From the NCBI RefSeq assembly GCF_004139715.1, contig NZ_CP035544.1, forward strand, positions 1 to 64,000: 64,000 nucleotides of DNA, written 5' to 3'. This stretch comes from Muriicola soli (lineage in GTDB: Bacteria > Bacteroidota > Bacteroidia > Flavobacteriales > Flavobacteriaceae). Positions 27,001 through 36,046 of this stretch are shown piece by piece. The translations under genes and the position numbers were made by a program. The first letter of the stretch is position 1, and each line of letters starts with the position of its first letter. The notes under the pieces were generated by a model. The model saw only the letters and a program-made list of their open reading frames with translations. It did no database searches and was not told where the DNA came from.

Positions 27001-27509
27001 TTGAGTTTTTCAACCGGATAGTCTCCTGTGAAGTTGATATTTATGATAGGAATTTGTTCAGCGAGGTTGAGATCAAAAATATTGGGCTCTACCTTAGCTC
27101 CATTGAATAATGGCCAATCTTCGCTGGCTTTTTCAACATCCACCTCGTCCTTTACCTTTTGTTTGGCTTCTTCAACCGTAATATCCTCGTCAAATTCGGC
27201 AGTAATGATACTGTAATCCTCCTGAGAAGTTGAAGTGAGTTCAACAAGGTTGCTCACATTTTTTATTCGGTCTTCAAGGGGATCAGTGATCAATCGCTCC
27301 ACATCCTCCGCCGTATTTCCGGGATAAGGAGTACTGATATAAACCTTGGTCTCTACTACTTCAGGAAAATCTTCCCTCGGCAGTTCCATATAGGAAGTAT
27401 ACCCTAAATAGAGAAAGATTGCGATCATCACATAGACCACAGATGGATTGTCAATGGCCCAGGAAGATAACCTGAATTCCTTATCGGCATTTTTTTGTTG
27501 TCTGCTCAT
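24009..27509 (-). CDS. RND-family efflux permease
   Basis: A 1166-residue inner-membrane proton-driven exporter, longer than AcrB by about 120 residues because of an insert around residues 500-570. Two halves, each with a TM helix, a large periplasmic loop and five further TMs. In the TM4 region it reads LVDNGVVVVEN (D414-N415) where AcrB has two aspartates, and the TM10 region reads VVNNGVVLLDY where AcrB has Lys. The proton-relay set is therefore reduced to one Asp in these positions, as in some other RND subfamilies. It is the last gene of a TetR-TolC-adaptor-RND operon. Substrates are unknown. Confidence 0.93.
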   Translation of the reverse strand: MSRQQKNADKEFRLSSWAIDNPSVVYVMIAIFLYLGYTSYMELPREDFPEVVETKVYISTPYPGNTAEDVERLITDPLEDRIKNVSNLVELTSTSQEDYSIITAEFDEDITVEEAKQKVKDEVDVEKASEDWPLFNGAKVEPNIFDLNLAEQIPIININFTGDYPVEKLKEYAEYLEEKIEDLPQVKEVDIRGAQEKEVEVAVDVYKMMASKVSFQDVLQAISNGNMTMSAGNLKTINQRRTIRILGEIEEPDELNNFVVKSENGAIYLKDIAKVTFDEKDKTTYAREFGDNVVMLDVKKRSGRNTIEAINDIKQLVKEAEENYYPKNLTLTLANDSSGRTLGQVDDLVNNIIFGIILVVTVLMFFLGFRNALFVGFAIPMSMFMSFVILSSLGFTLNTMILFGLIMGLGMLVDNGVVVVENVYRLMEQEGMSRIEAAKKGIGEIAFPIIISTLTTVAAFVPLGLWPGIFGQFMIYFPITLSVVLGSSLFVAIFMNSMLVSRFMEVGDKELSRKQLIKTTSILTGFGLFILIFGGSMRGLGSVMILTAILFWAYKYGIKKWSNKFQRTALVRFENFYERQIKFSLRGKNVYWFAGITVLLLISTIMLFGLSLGSGRTKVEFFPDNTPNEVNVYIEYPQGTAIEKTNELTKDIEKRVYAIANKPKYTDGDYNFLLSSGVSQVGEGAGNPYTDGGSSAEMPHRGKITLSMREFKYRNGIDSEGLRKDIQDNLIGIYPGVSISVEKDAVGPPSGYPINIELEGKDYDVLINTAENIRNFINRKNIAGIEELKIDVNKGKPSMNVQVDREKAGELGVSVGQVGQQLRRSLFGEKAGVYKLDGEDYDINVRFKEDLRYDKSALFNQNIIFRDQATGQIREIPVSAVASQKNTSSFSAIKHRDNKRVVTVYSGLKPGFSDAGAIVAEIQKEMENFEDLPADVQLDFTGQIEEQNKQMQFLVGAFFTGLGLIMLILIFQFGGISKPAIIMTAIFLSFIGVFGGLMLTGWPFVIMMTMMGIIALAGIVVNNGVVLLDYTQILIDRKKVKLGIDEYNLLPLEDVTEAIVKGGKARLRPVILTAVTTVLGLIPLAVGLNIDFFSLFSTGDPRIYVGGDNVIFWGPLAWTVIFGLIIATFLTLIIVPVLFNITYRIKLFFRKDKVVNLNKIETDVAA

Positions 27510-27547
27510 TGCGACCTACTTAATTATTTGTACTCCCTGATTGTCTT

Positions 27548-28684
27548 TTACACTCCTCGCCCCTCCTGGATAATCAGATCACCTTGCTGCAATCCGTTCA
27601 GGATCTCTACATATCGGCCCTGAGTTTTCCCTGTGGTAACCACTCTTTTTTTAGCCGTCCCCTTCATTTCTGAATCAAGATTATCTGCTATAAAGACATA
27701 CTGGTCTCCTTCTGCATTTTCAGAGATAACACTCTGAGGTACTAGTAATGCATAGGCATTGCTGTAATCATTGATCATCACACGGGCACTTAAATTAGGT
27801 TTAATCCTTCCTTTTGCATTTGAAACGGGGATTTCAACACTAAAGGATCGGTTGTTGGGATTTATAAAATTCCCGGCCTGTCTAATTTTGGTCTGAACAG
27901 AATCTCCTAAGACTGGGAAATAAACCTGCGCTTTGGTTCCTTCTGAAATACTGCCTACGTAAGTTTCAGGCACATCTACGGTGATGTACATATTACTGAG
28001 GTTCACAATTCTGAAAACCTCAGAACCGGGCCCGGGGGAAACCACTGTTCCCTGATCTTTGATCACGTCATCAATGATCCCGCTAAATGGAGCTCTAAGG
28101 GCAGATTTGCCCAATTGCCGTTCCACTTGCTCTACGTTATTTGTAATGGCCTCGTAGGAGGTTTTTGCCTGCAAATATTGAATTTCAGAACCGATATTTT
28201 GCTCCCAAAGTCTTTTCTGACGTTCGTAAGTAGTCTCGGCTAAGGCCGCCTGTGCCTTTAATTGCTGTAGTTGACTGGCCATTCCGCCATCGTCAATCCT
28301 TCCTAGTATTTGGCCTTTAGTGACCTTGTCACCTTCGGTGACAAAGACCCTTTCAAGACTTCCGGCCATCTCAGGGTAAATCAAGACGTTTTGCTTAGTC
28401 GCCACATTTCCCTGCAATTCCAGATAATGTTCAAAATTTTGGGGGTTGACCTCAAAAGTGTTCACCAGGGGTAACCTGCTGTCTGCATCGAGGACTGCAA
28501 TCACTGAGTCCAGGGTACTCACCTGTTCATTCAGCTTTTTCAACTCCTCGCTAAGGCTCAATTTTTTCGATCTGATCTGCTCCAAATCTCCATTGCTGAT
28601 GAGTGCGTCGAGAGATTCATTCTGACCCTCCCCGCATGACAGGAGTAGTATAAAAAGAGTGAGGATTGGAATACTAGTTTTCAT
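27548..28684 (-). CDS. RND efflux periplasmic adaptor (membrane fusion lipoprotein)
   Basis: 378 residues: lipoprotein signal with LLSC, a coiled-coil start (about residues 35-65), a lipoyl-like half (GSLERVFVTEGDKVTKGQ), a second coiled coil (QLKAQAALAETTYERQKRL), the matching lipoyl half (LRAPFSGIIDDVIKDQGTVV), and a beta-barrel/MP domain. This is the HlyD/AcrA fold, linking the RND permease to the TolC-like channel. It lies 27 bp after the TolC-family gene and 38 bp before the permease gene. Confidence 0.92.
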   Translation of the reverse strand: MKTSIPILTLFILLLSCGEGQNESLDALISNGDLEQIRSKKLSLSEELKKLNEQVSTLDSVIAVLDADSRLPLVNTFEVNPQNFEHYLELQGNVATKQNVLIYPEMAGSLERVFVTEGDKVTKGQILGRIDDGGMASQLQQLKAQAALAETTYERQKRLWEQNIGSEIQYLQAKTSYEAITNNVEQVERQLGKSALRAPFSGIIDDVIKDQGTVVSPGPGSEVFRIVNLSNMYITVDVPETYVGSISEGTKAQVYFPVLGDSVQTKIRQAGNFINPNNRSFSVEIPVSNAKGRIKPNLSARVMINDYSNAYALLVPQSVISENAEGDQYVFIADNLDSEMKGTAKKRVVTTGKTQGRYVEILNGLQQGDLIIQEGRGV

Positions 28685-28711
28685 TTTGATATATGGATTT
28701 ATAGTCTGTTC

Positions 28712-30046
28712 TTAATTGTTTGCGATAACTTCTAATTCGGTTTTGGCATTAATGACATCTACCATCGACTGTAGATATTCCTGCTGCGCACTATAGAGTT
28801 GGGTTTGGGCCTGCCTCAGTTCAAAACTGCTGGCGATCCCCTCCTGGTATTTGATTTGATTTTTTTTCTCGATTCTTTCGGCCAGATTTAAATTTTCCTG
28901 AGTGGTGTTGTATTGTTCAACGGCCAGTTGGTAATCACTCTTAGCCTTCTCGAGCTGCAGTCTGATTCTTTCCTCGGTTTCTTCGAGCTGGGTCTTCGCT
29001 TTTTCAAGAGCAATTTTTGCTCTTTGGGTACTGGCACTTCTTCGCAAAGAACTGAAGATAGGTATACTGAGGTCGAAACCTAGAATTGACGAGTCGAACC
29101 ATTGTTGATCACTATCAAAAAAGGTGAAGGATTCACTAAAGGCCGTAGAACCGTAGTTCACAAAGGCGTTCAGCGTTGGCAAAGCCCTGCTTTTGGCTAG
29201 TTTGAGCTCGAAATAACGCTGTTCGTTAAGATTGTTGACAAGCTTATAATCCACATTGTTTTCCATGGAGAACGGAGCATCGAGTACAGTGGGGTCAACA
29301 TACTCTCTGGCCAGGTCGCTCAGACCTTCTTTTAATTCGGTTGGCGTATCGAGCGGAAGCCCCATGATCAGATTCAGCATTTGCAGGGTTATGGCCTCAA
29401 GTCGTATAGCGTTGTTTAGCTGACTTTCAACGGTACTGGAAGTAATTTGCAGTTGTTCCACACTTTCCTCTTCTGCCAATCCGTTTTCGTACAACTTTTG
29501 TGTTTCGAATAAATTATCGTCCAGGGCTTTCAGGTTTTTACGAAGGATACTTACTGACTCATTGGCCAAAAGAACATTTCCATAGGCCTCAACCACTGCT
29601 TTCCTTACATCTTGTCTGGTTTTTTCCTTGTTGTTCTGGCTATAACTTAGGAAGGCCTTGGTGGCCTGTACACCAACAATGTAGGATCCGTCAAATATCT
29701 GTTGTCTTACCGTAGCTGTAGCTGTCGCTTGTTGGGGAAGCCCAAAAACGATGGGCTGAAATTCTCCGGGTTCTCCTCCAAAAAATTCTGCAGGGATAAG
29801 GGAAACAGGCTGTTTTAAAAAGTTCTGATAGCTGACATCCCCGGTGATTTGTGGTAAGCCAGAGGCTATGGTTTCCCATTTTTGCTTTTGGGCATCAATA
29901 ATGTCGCGTTCAGCATTAAGTGCACTGTAATTGTTCTCCAGGGCATATGCAATTGCCTCATCAAGAGTAAAAGCTTTGGGCTCATCCTGGGAATATCCCG
30001 TCTGGGATATGAATATCAGCATTATAAATAAACGAGATAGTTTCAT
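28712..30046 (-). CDS. TolC-family outer-membrane efflux protein
   Basis: 444 residues with a signal peptide ending GYSQ and two similar long-helix halves (NALERDIIDAQKQKWETIASGLP..., KSDYQLAVEQYNTTQENLNLAERI...), the TolC/OEP architecture. Its ATG directly abuts the stop codon of the TetR gene, so it is translationally coupled to it. It forms the outer-membrane duct of the tripartite pump encoded by the next two genes. Confidence 0.92.
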   Translation of the reverse strand: MKLSRLFIMLIFISQTGYSQDEPKAFTLDEAIAYALENNYSALNAERDIIDAQKQKWETIASGLPQITGDVSYQNFLKQPVSLIPAEFFGGEPGEFQPIVFGLPQQATATATVRQQIFDGSYIVGVQATKAFLSYSQNNKEKTRQDVRKAVVEAYGNVLLANESVSILRKNLKALDDNLFETQKLYENGLAEEESVEQLQITSSTVESQLNNAIRLEAITLQMLNLIMGLPLDTPTELKEGLSDLAREYVDPTVLDAPFSMENNVDYKLVNNLNEQRYFELKLAKSRALPTLNAFVNYGSTAFSESFTFFDSDQQWFDSSILGFDLSIPIFSSLRRSASTQRAKIALEKAKTQLEETEERIRLQLEKAKSDYQLAVEQYNTTQENLNLAERIEKKNQIKYQEGIASSFELRQAQTQLYSAQQEYLQSMVDVINAKTELEVIANN

Positions 30047-30652
30047 TTATTTTTGATTTGAGTGAATAATGTCATTTAAAATTTGTCTTCCCTTAGAGGT
30101 GACTATTCCCCTTAGGTGGTATTCCAGATAGTCGTCCATAAGCTGGGTTTTGGGAAATTCGTCCTCGGGGAAAAGGGTGTGATCTTTAATACTGGTAACC
30201 CCTGAGAAATAAATTCTCGCAATAAAATCTACGTTTAGGGTTGGGATGTAAATACCCATCGCTATTCCCCTTTTAATGTTGTCTACGACACAACTCTGCA
30301 TCAGGCTAAATTGTTTCATCCTAAGGGTGTTGTGAATTTTAGGATAGTATTTTTGCAGTTGGTATTGAGGCGATGCTTTTTCGTCCTTAAGATGTCGCAT
30401 TGCGAATTTCTTGATCTCATAGAGTTCTTCAATGGGGTTTTTCTGTAAACTGCAGATGGTGTCGATCCCTTGTGAAATATTATTGAAGAGTTCAAGTGTA
30501 CACGCTTCAACCAATTTGGTCTTATTGTCAAAATGAGAATAAATAGTCTTTTTGGATATACCCATTTCATTGGCCAGGTCGTCCATGGTAACGCTTTTAA
30601 AACCCAGGTTAAGAAACAGGTCAGTGGCCTTATGTAATATTTTTTCTCTCAT
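30047..30652 (-). CDS. TetR/AcrR-family repressor of the efflux operon
   Basis: 201 residues from the ATG at 30652 (MREKILHKATDLFLNLGFK); the frame open to 30733 runs across the operator and is unlikely to be translated. N-terminal helix-turn-helix VTMDDLANEMGISKKTIYSHF, then a helical ligand-binding domain. It is the first gene of the operon, and a perfect 12-bp inverted repeat lies 19 bp upstream of its start, so autoregulation together with the pump is likely. The inducer is unknown. Confidence 0.9.
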   Translation of the reverse strand: MREKILHKATDLFLNLGFKSVTMDDLANEMGISKKTIYSHFDNKTKLVEACTLELFNNISQGIDTICSLQKNPIEELYEIKKFAMRHLKDEKASPQYQLQKYYPKIHNTLRMKQFSLMQSCVVDNIKRGIAMGIYIPTLNVDFIARIYFSGVTSIKDHTLFPEDEFPKTQLMDDYLEYHLRGIVTSKGRQILNDIIHSNQK

Positions 30653-30670
30653 TTCGAGGGCAAATATAAT

Positions 30671-30704
30671 TTTGGAAACTTTAAAAACAATAAAAGTTTC
30701 CAAA
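30671..30704. promoter_or_regulatory. Palindromic operator of the TetR-regulated efflux operon
   Basis: TTTGGAAACTTT (30671-30682) and AAAGTTTCCAAA (30693-30704) are perfect 12-bp inverted repeats separated by 10 bp, placed immediately upstream of the TetR gene. Size and position fit a TetR-dimer operator; binding is inferred. Confidence 0.7.
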
Positions 30705-30812
30705 GTTTTACAATAATTTAACACTGGCTTCACGATGTAGATTTAATTTAGTTTTTCACGGCCAGGGAGACAAGGGTGTTCTGATTTCTCCTATTTTTGA
30801 AAAAAATTGACT

Positions 30813-31786
30813 ATGCAATCTGTGGCATTCTACAGGGATCAATTTGAGGAATACCTCAGTTTGGGGATGGGGAATCGCGACCCCAGGTCTCTATACGATC
30901 CGATGTTTTACATACTAAAACTAGGAGGGAAACGCCTGAGACCTGTCCTTACTTTACTTTCTGCAGATCTTTTTGGGGGGACCCCAGGGAGGCATTTAAA
31001 GCAGCAATGGCCGTAGAGTATTTCCATAATTTCTCCTTGATTCACGACGATATAATGGATGCGGCTCCGCTCCGCAGGGGCAAAACAACAGTACATAAAA
31101 AATGGGATCTCAATACCGGCATACTATCCGGAGATGCCATGCTAATAGAAGCCTATCGATTTTTAGAGTCCTATCCGCCGAAGGTGTTTAAAGACTTAAC
31201 AACCCTTTTTAGCAAGACGGCTATGGAGGTTTGTGAAGGACAACAGTACGATATTGATTTTGAATCTCAGGAAGAAGTGAGTGTCTCTCAGTATTTAAAA
31301 ATGATCAAATTTAAAACGGCCGTACTCGTGGGTGCGGCTATGAAAATGGGTGCGATTACCGCCGGGGCCTCAATAGCAGACCAGGATAAGATCTATAGTT
31401 TTGGATTGTACCTGGGGATTGCTTTTCAATTACAGGACGATTATCTGGATGTTTTTGGAGACCCCAAAGTTTTCGGAAAACAAGTTGGAGGGGATATTAT
31501 TGAGAATAAAAAAACCTACCTCTACCTAAAGGCGCTGGAGCAAGGCGATCTGCAACAGGTACGTGAATTGAAAGACCTTTTCTCCATTCAACCCAAACGA
31601 ACAGAAAAAAAGATCAAACGGGTAATTGAGATCTACGATCAATCAGGCGCTTCAAAAGAAACTAAAGAAGCAATTGCATACTACACCAACAAGGCATTCG
31701 ATTGCTTAAACACCCTGGATATTAGTCAGGAAAAGAAAGAGGTCTTACTCACTTTTGGCCGGGATCTGATGGGTAGAAAAGTCTAA
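30813..31786 (+). CDS. Polyprenyl synthetase (GGPP/prenyl diphosphate synthase; one frameshift)
   Basis: Start at ATG 30813 (MQSVAFYRDQFEEYL). The frame breaks at the six-G run 30975-30980; one added base gives a continuous 324-residue protein reading ...LFGGDPREAFKAAMAVEYF. Both aspartate-rich motifs are present: DDIMD (first, after LIH) and DDYLD (second, after QLQ), with GGKRLRP before them. It condenses IPP with allylic diphosphates. The product length cannot be set from sequence by eye, but the facing lycopene cyclase gene suggests GGPP for carotenoids. The break is probably a homopolymer error. Confidence 0.88.
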
Positions 31787-31788
31787 AA

Positions 31789-32964
31789 TTACCACCATTT
31801 CTTTTTTGCGGTGATGGCCCAGTACAAATGCCGCACAAGCGACTTAATAAATGGTATGGGGTTGGGCGCCATCATAATATAAATGTCTTCGTACCACTTT
31901 GTTTCCTCATCAAGGAACTTAAAGATGAGCTGGGGTTTCCTATGTTTAAACAGGGACTCAAATATGCGATGCCCCAGTTCGTTATCCCTGTAAAGTATAT
32001 TCAGAAGAAGCAGGTCATAGTACCAAAAGCGATCTTTCTTGTGAAACTTCTCTAAAGAATTCCCGGTTTTTAGATATGCTATCAGTTCCTCAGTCTTTTT
32101 TGAGGTATTGTTAAAGGTGTAACCCGTACTGGGTTTGCTCCAGCCACCTGCTGTACCTATATGAAAAACACTTTTAGAGTTGTGTTGTGAAAAGTCATAG
32201 CAAGTCATTGGGATACTGCCTTTTTCTTTTTCCAATATCCTGTAATCAGAACAATTGAACTCACTCAGCATATAGTCTTGAATAGCCTCTTCATACTCTT
32301 TGTCTTCCAACAATTGAGATGAGAACAGGGTGTATTCTACCAGGGCTTCCTTCTCGCTAAAAGGCAGGACATACATAAAGCGTGTATTCCCTTTTTGTTC
32401 AATTGAAAAGTCCATAAAAGTAGCCTGGCCAGGAGTAAAAACGGGTTCCTCGGATTTTACAAACCAGCCTATAAAATGTTGTTGAAGTACAGGATACTTT
32501 GCATTAGACCTGATATTGCCATAAGAAAACCAACTGTTAAAAACCTGGACTGTACTGTAATCCCCTACGCTGGTCTTGATAACAACTTTTCCATCTGAAT
32601 GTTCATTTATATCCGATACCGTAGCCTGAACAAAAGAGATATTCGAATAGGATCCCAGTCGGTCTTTAAAGTGGGAATAAAAATCGACTCCCCTAATCAT
32701 TTTATAGGAATACGGGGCAATGTTCAGCGACTTCTTAAACTTTTTCCCGCCAAAATAAATTTGCTTCCATTCTTTGTGTATCAACTGATCGAAAGGACCA
32801 ATACCTTTTTCCCAAATACACCAGGTACGATCATTACGGCTTTTATCGTCTTTGTCTAAAAGCAGAATTGATTTATTTCTAAAGGCGGGGTCTTTTCCCA
32901 ATCCATCTGCTAGCATGAGGCCGGCTGCCCCGGCTCCAATGATGATGAAGTCGTATTCTGTCAT
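31789..32964 (-). CDS. crtY: Lycopene cyclase (CrtY-type)
   Basis: 391 residues with an N-terminal Rossmann dinucleotide motif IIGAGAAGLMLADGL (residues 7-21), then RTWCIWEKG near 47, FMDFS near 185, and HIGTAGGWSKPSTGYTF near 268, as in CrtY-family beta-cyclases. It converts lycopene end groups to beta-rings, a step toward beta-carotene and zeaxanthin. It is convergent, with only 2 bp between stops, to the polyprenyl synthase gene, so the two are not one operon, and no other crt genes are nearby. Confidence 0.88.
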   Translation of the reverse strand: MTEYDFIIIGAGAAGLMLADGLGKDPAFRNKSILLLDKDDKSRNDRTWCIWEKGIGPFDQLIHKEWKQIYFGGKKFKKSLNIAPYSYKMIRGVDFYSHFKDRLGSYSNISFVQATVSDINEHSDGKVVIKTSVGDYSTVQVFNSWFSYGNIRSNAKYPVLQQHFIGWFVKSEEPVFTPGQATFMDFSIEQKGNTRFMYVLPFSEKEALVEYTLFSSQLLEDKEYEEAIQDYMLSEFNCSDYRILEKEKGSIPMTCYDFSQHNSKSVFHIGTAGGWSKPSTGYTFNNTSKKTEELIAYLKTGNSLEKFHKKDRFWYYDLLLLNILYRDNELGHRIFESLFKHRKPQLIFKFLDEETKWYEDIYIMMAPNPIPFIKSLVRHLYWAITAKKKWW

Positions 32965-33022
32965 AGATTACTGAAGTGGCCCTAAGGTACAAATAATGCT
33001 ATTATCCTTATGGAATTTCGGC

Positions 33023-35301
33023 TTATAAACGGTATCTCAGGCCGGCGAAGGCACGGATTCCCTGGTTAGGGCCATAGACGTATGTGGGATCGAAAGTCAG
33101 CGCATACGGATTGTCGGGAGTTGCTGCTACTTGTCCGTTGGCATCATAGGTTACATTCTTGTCAAAAGGATCATTTGCCCGGGCGATTATAAAAGGGACT
33201 CCCTGGTTTGGGGTCCAGTCTAATAAATTCTTTATTCCGCCGTAGATCTCAAAACCCTTCATCCCTGTAAAGGTGAACTGTATATTCTGGATGCTCCAGG
33301 TGGGTGAAAATTCGCTGCGCGGATCCAGATCGCCTAACAAGGGAAGACGCATAGGGCCGTATAAGTTTCCCGTATAATCCAGGGATAAATTCCATGGCCT
33401 GATAGTATAGGAGACACTCCAGGTACCGGTAAATTGTTCCGTAAGGATTTGTCTCGATTTTACCCCGTCTTCTGTGCTGGTCACTTCCATCAGGGTTCCA
33501 CCCAACAGGAGTTTTAAGCCCGATGGAAGGGCCAGGTCAATATTTGCGCTTATTCCCTTTGAGATGGAATTTCCATCGAGATTATCATAGATAATCTGGT
33601 CTGTATTCGTCTCGTAGTCTGGGATGATCCTGTTGGTAAAGTAGGTATAAAAGAGAGAGGTATCCAGATTTAAATAGACACCGTTAAAGCTGTATATTTT
33701 TTTCGAGTAGTTGAGATTCGCATTAAATGATCGCTCGGGATCCAGTGCCTCCCTGATTACCACTTCCCTTGCCCCGGTTAAGGCTGCGTGATCTTCGGTG
33801 AATAAATTGACCACCCTGAACCCGGTACCGGTATTCAGTCTGAACATATCAGTTTCACTCATCTTCCATCTGTAAGCAAGCCTTGGAGTAAAGATGGCCC
33901 CATGACGTTTATCCAGGTCGAGCCTCGAGCCCAGGAGTAATGAGTGATTTTCCCCCAGACTGATTTCATCCTGGGCAAAAATGCTGGGGATCCATACTTC
34001 ATCAGGAGCGTTGAGGCCTGCATTTGCTGTGGCAGGCGTATTGTCGTCGTAGTAATTATATCGCAAAGCGAGGCCGAGGAGAAGATCATGAGATTTTAGT
34101 GTAGGTCCCCAGGTAAGTTGTCCAAATCCAATGCGTTGATCAGCCAGGTAAGTTGTTGTGCCGTATACCGAATTCTGATTGTGATTCGTATACGAAAATG
34201 TCAGCATCATGGGTTCGTCCATAGGGAGCTGGTACTTACCCAGTAATTCCCACCGACTAGTATATATGCTCTCGCCATAGATCTGGTCACCTCCCCTGAA
34301 TTCCGGGGTCCATTGCATTTCTCCTCCCCAACGATCTTCATACAGGTATCTTCCTGCAAGGGACAAAAGGCGCTGACCAGATCGCTGAAAATTCCATTTC
34401 TGAAAAACAGAGACTCGATTTTGCAGGGTGACATCCGTAAAATTGTCGTTGTTATTGTCAATAGGAGTGTCGTAATTAAAGTAGTTTAACCCCAGTAAAA
34501 GGGTGGTTTTATCCCCAAATGCAATTTTAGACCCCACATCGAGATTGTATTCTCCCCAGCCGGTTAGATACCCATCAGCTTCCAGTTCCGGGGCTTCAGG
34601 AGGGTGTTTTGTGATGATATTTATAAGTCCGCCAACAGCCTCACTCCCGTAGAGGGAAGAGGCCGGACCCTTAACGATCTCAACCTGGGAGATCAGAGAA
34701 TTTGGAATACCCGAAAGGCCATAAACTGTACCCAATCCGCTCACGATAGGCATACCATCGATAAGAACAAGGGTGTAAGGACCTTCCAGGCCGTTGATAT
34801 GGATATCCCCTGTATTGCAGACATTGCAGTTCACCTGGGGTCTTACTCCGTTGACATTTGCCAGGGCTTCAAAAACATTGGGAGTTGGATTTTTTGAAGG
34901 AATGCAGGGGAATATACCTCCACGGGGACCGGACTGGCAAGGCGCCGAACGGGTTTCAAAGTGCCACTGACAACAATATCATCCAGATTTTCTACTGAAG
35001 GAAAAAGCGCAATATTGAGGGTGATGTCCTCATTTTCGGATAAACTTACTTCAGTTTTATAGGTAACATATCCAACGGCGGAAGCAAGAATCACATAAGT
35101 TCCTCCGCTCAGCTTGTCCAATATATAGGAGCCATCTTCCAGGCTGGAAGTACCCATGTTTGAACTTCTGATCCTAATGTTGACAAAGGGCACAGCTTCA
35201 CCGTCTGAGGTGACCTTACCGGAAATACTCCCTGTCTGTGCGTGGCCGGAAAACCAAACGCAGAGAAAGGCGATCGCCAGAAAGAGGAAATTCTTTACCA
35301 T
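33023..35301 (-). CDS. TonB-dependent receptor of a metal-uptake module (one frameshift)
   Basis: Starts at ATG 35301 (MVKNFLFLAIAF; 35313 is an alternative). The frame breaks at the TTTTTT run 34890-34895 (A6 on the coding strand); one added base restores ...LQKNPTPNVFEALANVNGVRPQVNCNVCN... and gives 759 residues. Signal peptide, carboxypeptidase-like domain (about 25-110), plug with the Cys-containing motif NCNVCNTGDIHINGLEGPY, then the barrel. It is divergent from a DtxR-type regulator and a ZIP transporter across a perfect palindrome, so regulated metal or metal-chelate import is likely. Which metal is unknown. Confidence 0.85.
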
Positions 35302-35327
35302 TTGACATTGCATTAAAGTAAATTAAA

Positions 35328-35345
35328 TTTTAGACAAATCTAAAA
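35328..35345. promoter_or_regulatory. DtxR/MntR-type operator palindrome
   Basis: TTTTAGA CAAA TCTAAAA is a perfect 7-bp inverted repeat with a 4-bp spacer in the divergent region between the TonB receptor and the DtxR-type regulator. It resembles the TTTAGGnnnnCCTAAA class of DtxR/TroR/MntR sites. Control of both directions is inferred. Confidence 0.65.
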
Positions 35346-35368
35346 ATATGTTTTTACAAATAAAAATG

Positions 35369-35376
35369 TATTTTTG
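35369..35376 (+). promoter_or_regulatory. -7 element for the DtxR-type regulator/ZIP operon
   Basis: TATTTTTG matches TAnnTTTG, 16 bp before the ATG at 35393. The palindrome at 35328-35345 lies 23 bp upstream, where a bound repressor could cover the upstream promoter element. Confidence 0.45.
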
Positions 35377-35392
35377 TTTCAGCACAAAAGAA

Positions 35393-36040
35393 ATGACCCA
35401 ATCTGAAGAAAATTACCTGAAGGCCATTTATCATCTGGGGAAAACCTCCACCGGAATGATCTCCACTAACGCTATTGCAGATGAAATGCGGACCAAGCCG
35501 TCGTCCGTAACCGATATGGTAAAAAAACTGGCGGAAAGGGAGCTGTTGAATTACAAGAGATATCAAGGGGTATCACTCACTGAAGAAGGAAGGCAAAAGG
35601 CCCTGTCTGTAATCAGAAAACATCGTCTTTGGGAAACTTTTCTAGTTGAAAAACTAAGTTTTAACTGGGATGAAGTGCATGAGATTGCAGAGCAACTCGA
35701 ACATATCCAAAGTGAGAAGCTGATAGATGAACTGGATCGGTTTCTGTCTTTTCCTAAGGTTGACCCTCATGGAGATCCCATCCCGGATAAAAACGGGGAT
35801 CTGGCTCAGCGGCAATCGAAACTACTGAGCAGTTTAGAGACTCACAGTAGCTGCGTCTGCATTGGGGTAAAGGATTCCTCCTCCTCATTTCTGAGGTATC
35901 TGGATAGAAATCAAATTGCTCTGGGAGATGAAATCAAGATCCTGGATAAGGAGGATTTTGACAACTCGGTTCACGTCCAAATAGGCGAACGTAAACTTCA
36001 TCTTTCCCATGTGATTGCTTCTAATTTAATCGTTACATAA
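35393..36040 (+). CDS. DtxR/MntR-family metal-dependent transcriptional regulator
   Basis: 215 residues from the ATG at 35393 (MTQSEENYLKAIYHLG); the frame open from 35348 overlaps the promoter. N-terminal winged helix (ISTNAIADEMRTKPSSVTDMVKKLAE), then the metal-binding dimerisation domain (HRLWETFLVEKLSFNWDEVHEIAEQLEHI, FPKVDPHGDPIP), and a C-terminal FeoA-like SH3 segment. Family role: a Fe(II)- or Mn(II)-activated repressor. Downstream 6 bp is a ZIP transporter, so it likely represses its own operon and the divergent TonB receptor through the palindrome at 35328. Confidence 0.92.
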   Translation: MTQSEENYLKAIYHLGKTSTGMISTNAIADEMRTKPSSVTDMVKKLAERELLNYKRYQGVSLTEEGRQKALSVIRKHRLWETFLVEKLSFNWDEVHEIAEQLEHIQSEKLIDELDRFLSFPKVDPHGDPIPDKNGDLAQRQSKLLSSLETHSSCVCIGVKDSSSSFLRYLDRNQIALGDEIKILDKEDFDNSVHVQIGERKLHLSHVIASNLIVT

Positions 36041-36046
36041 GTAGAT

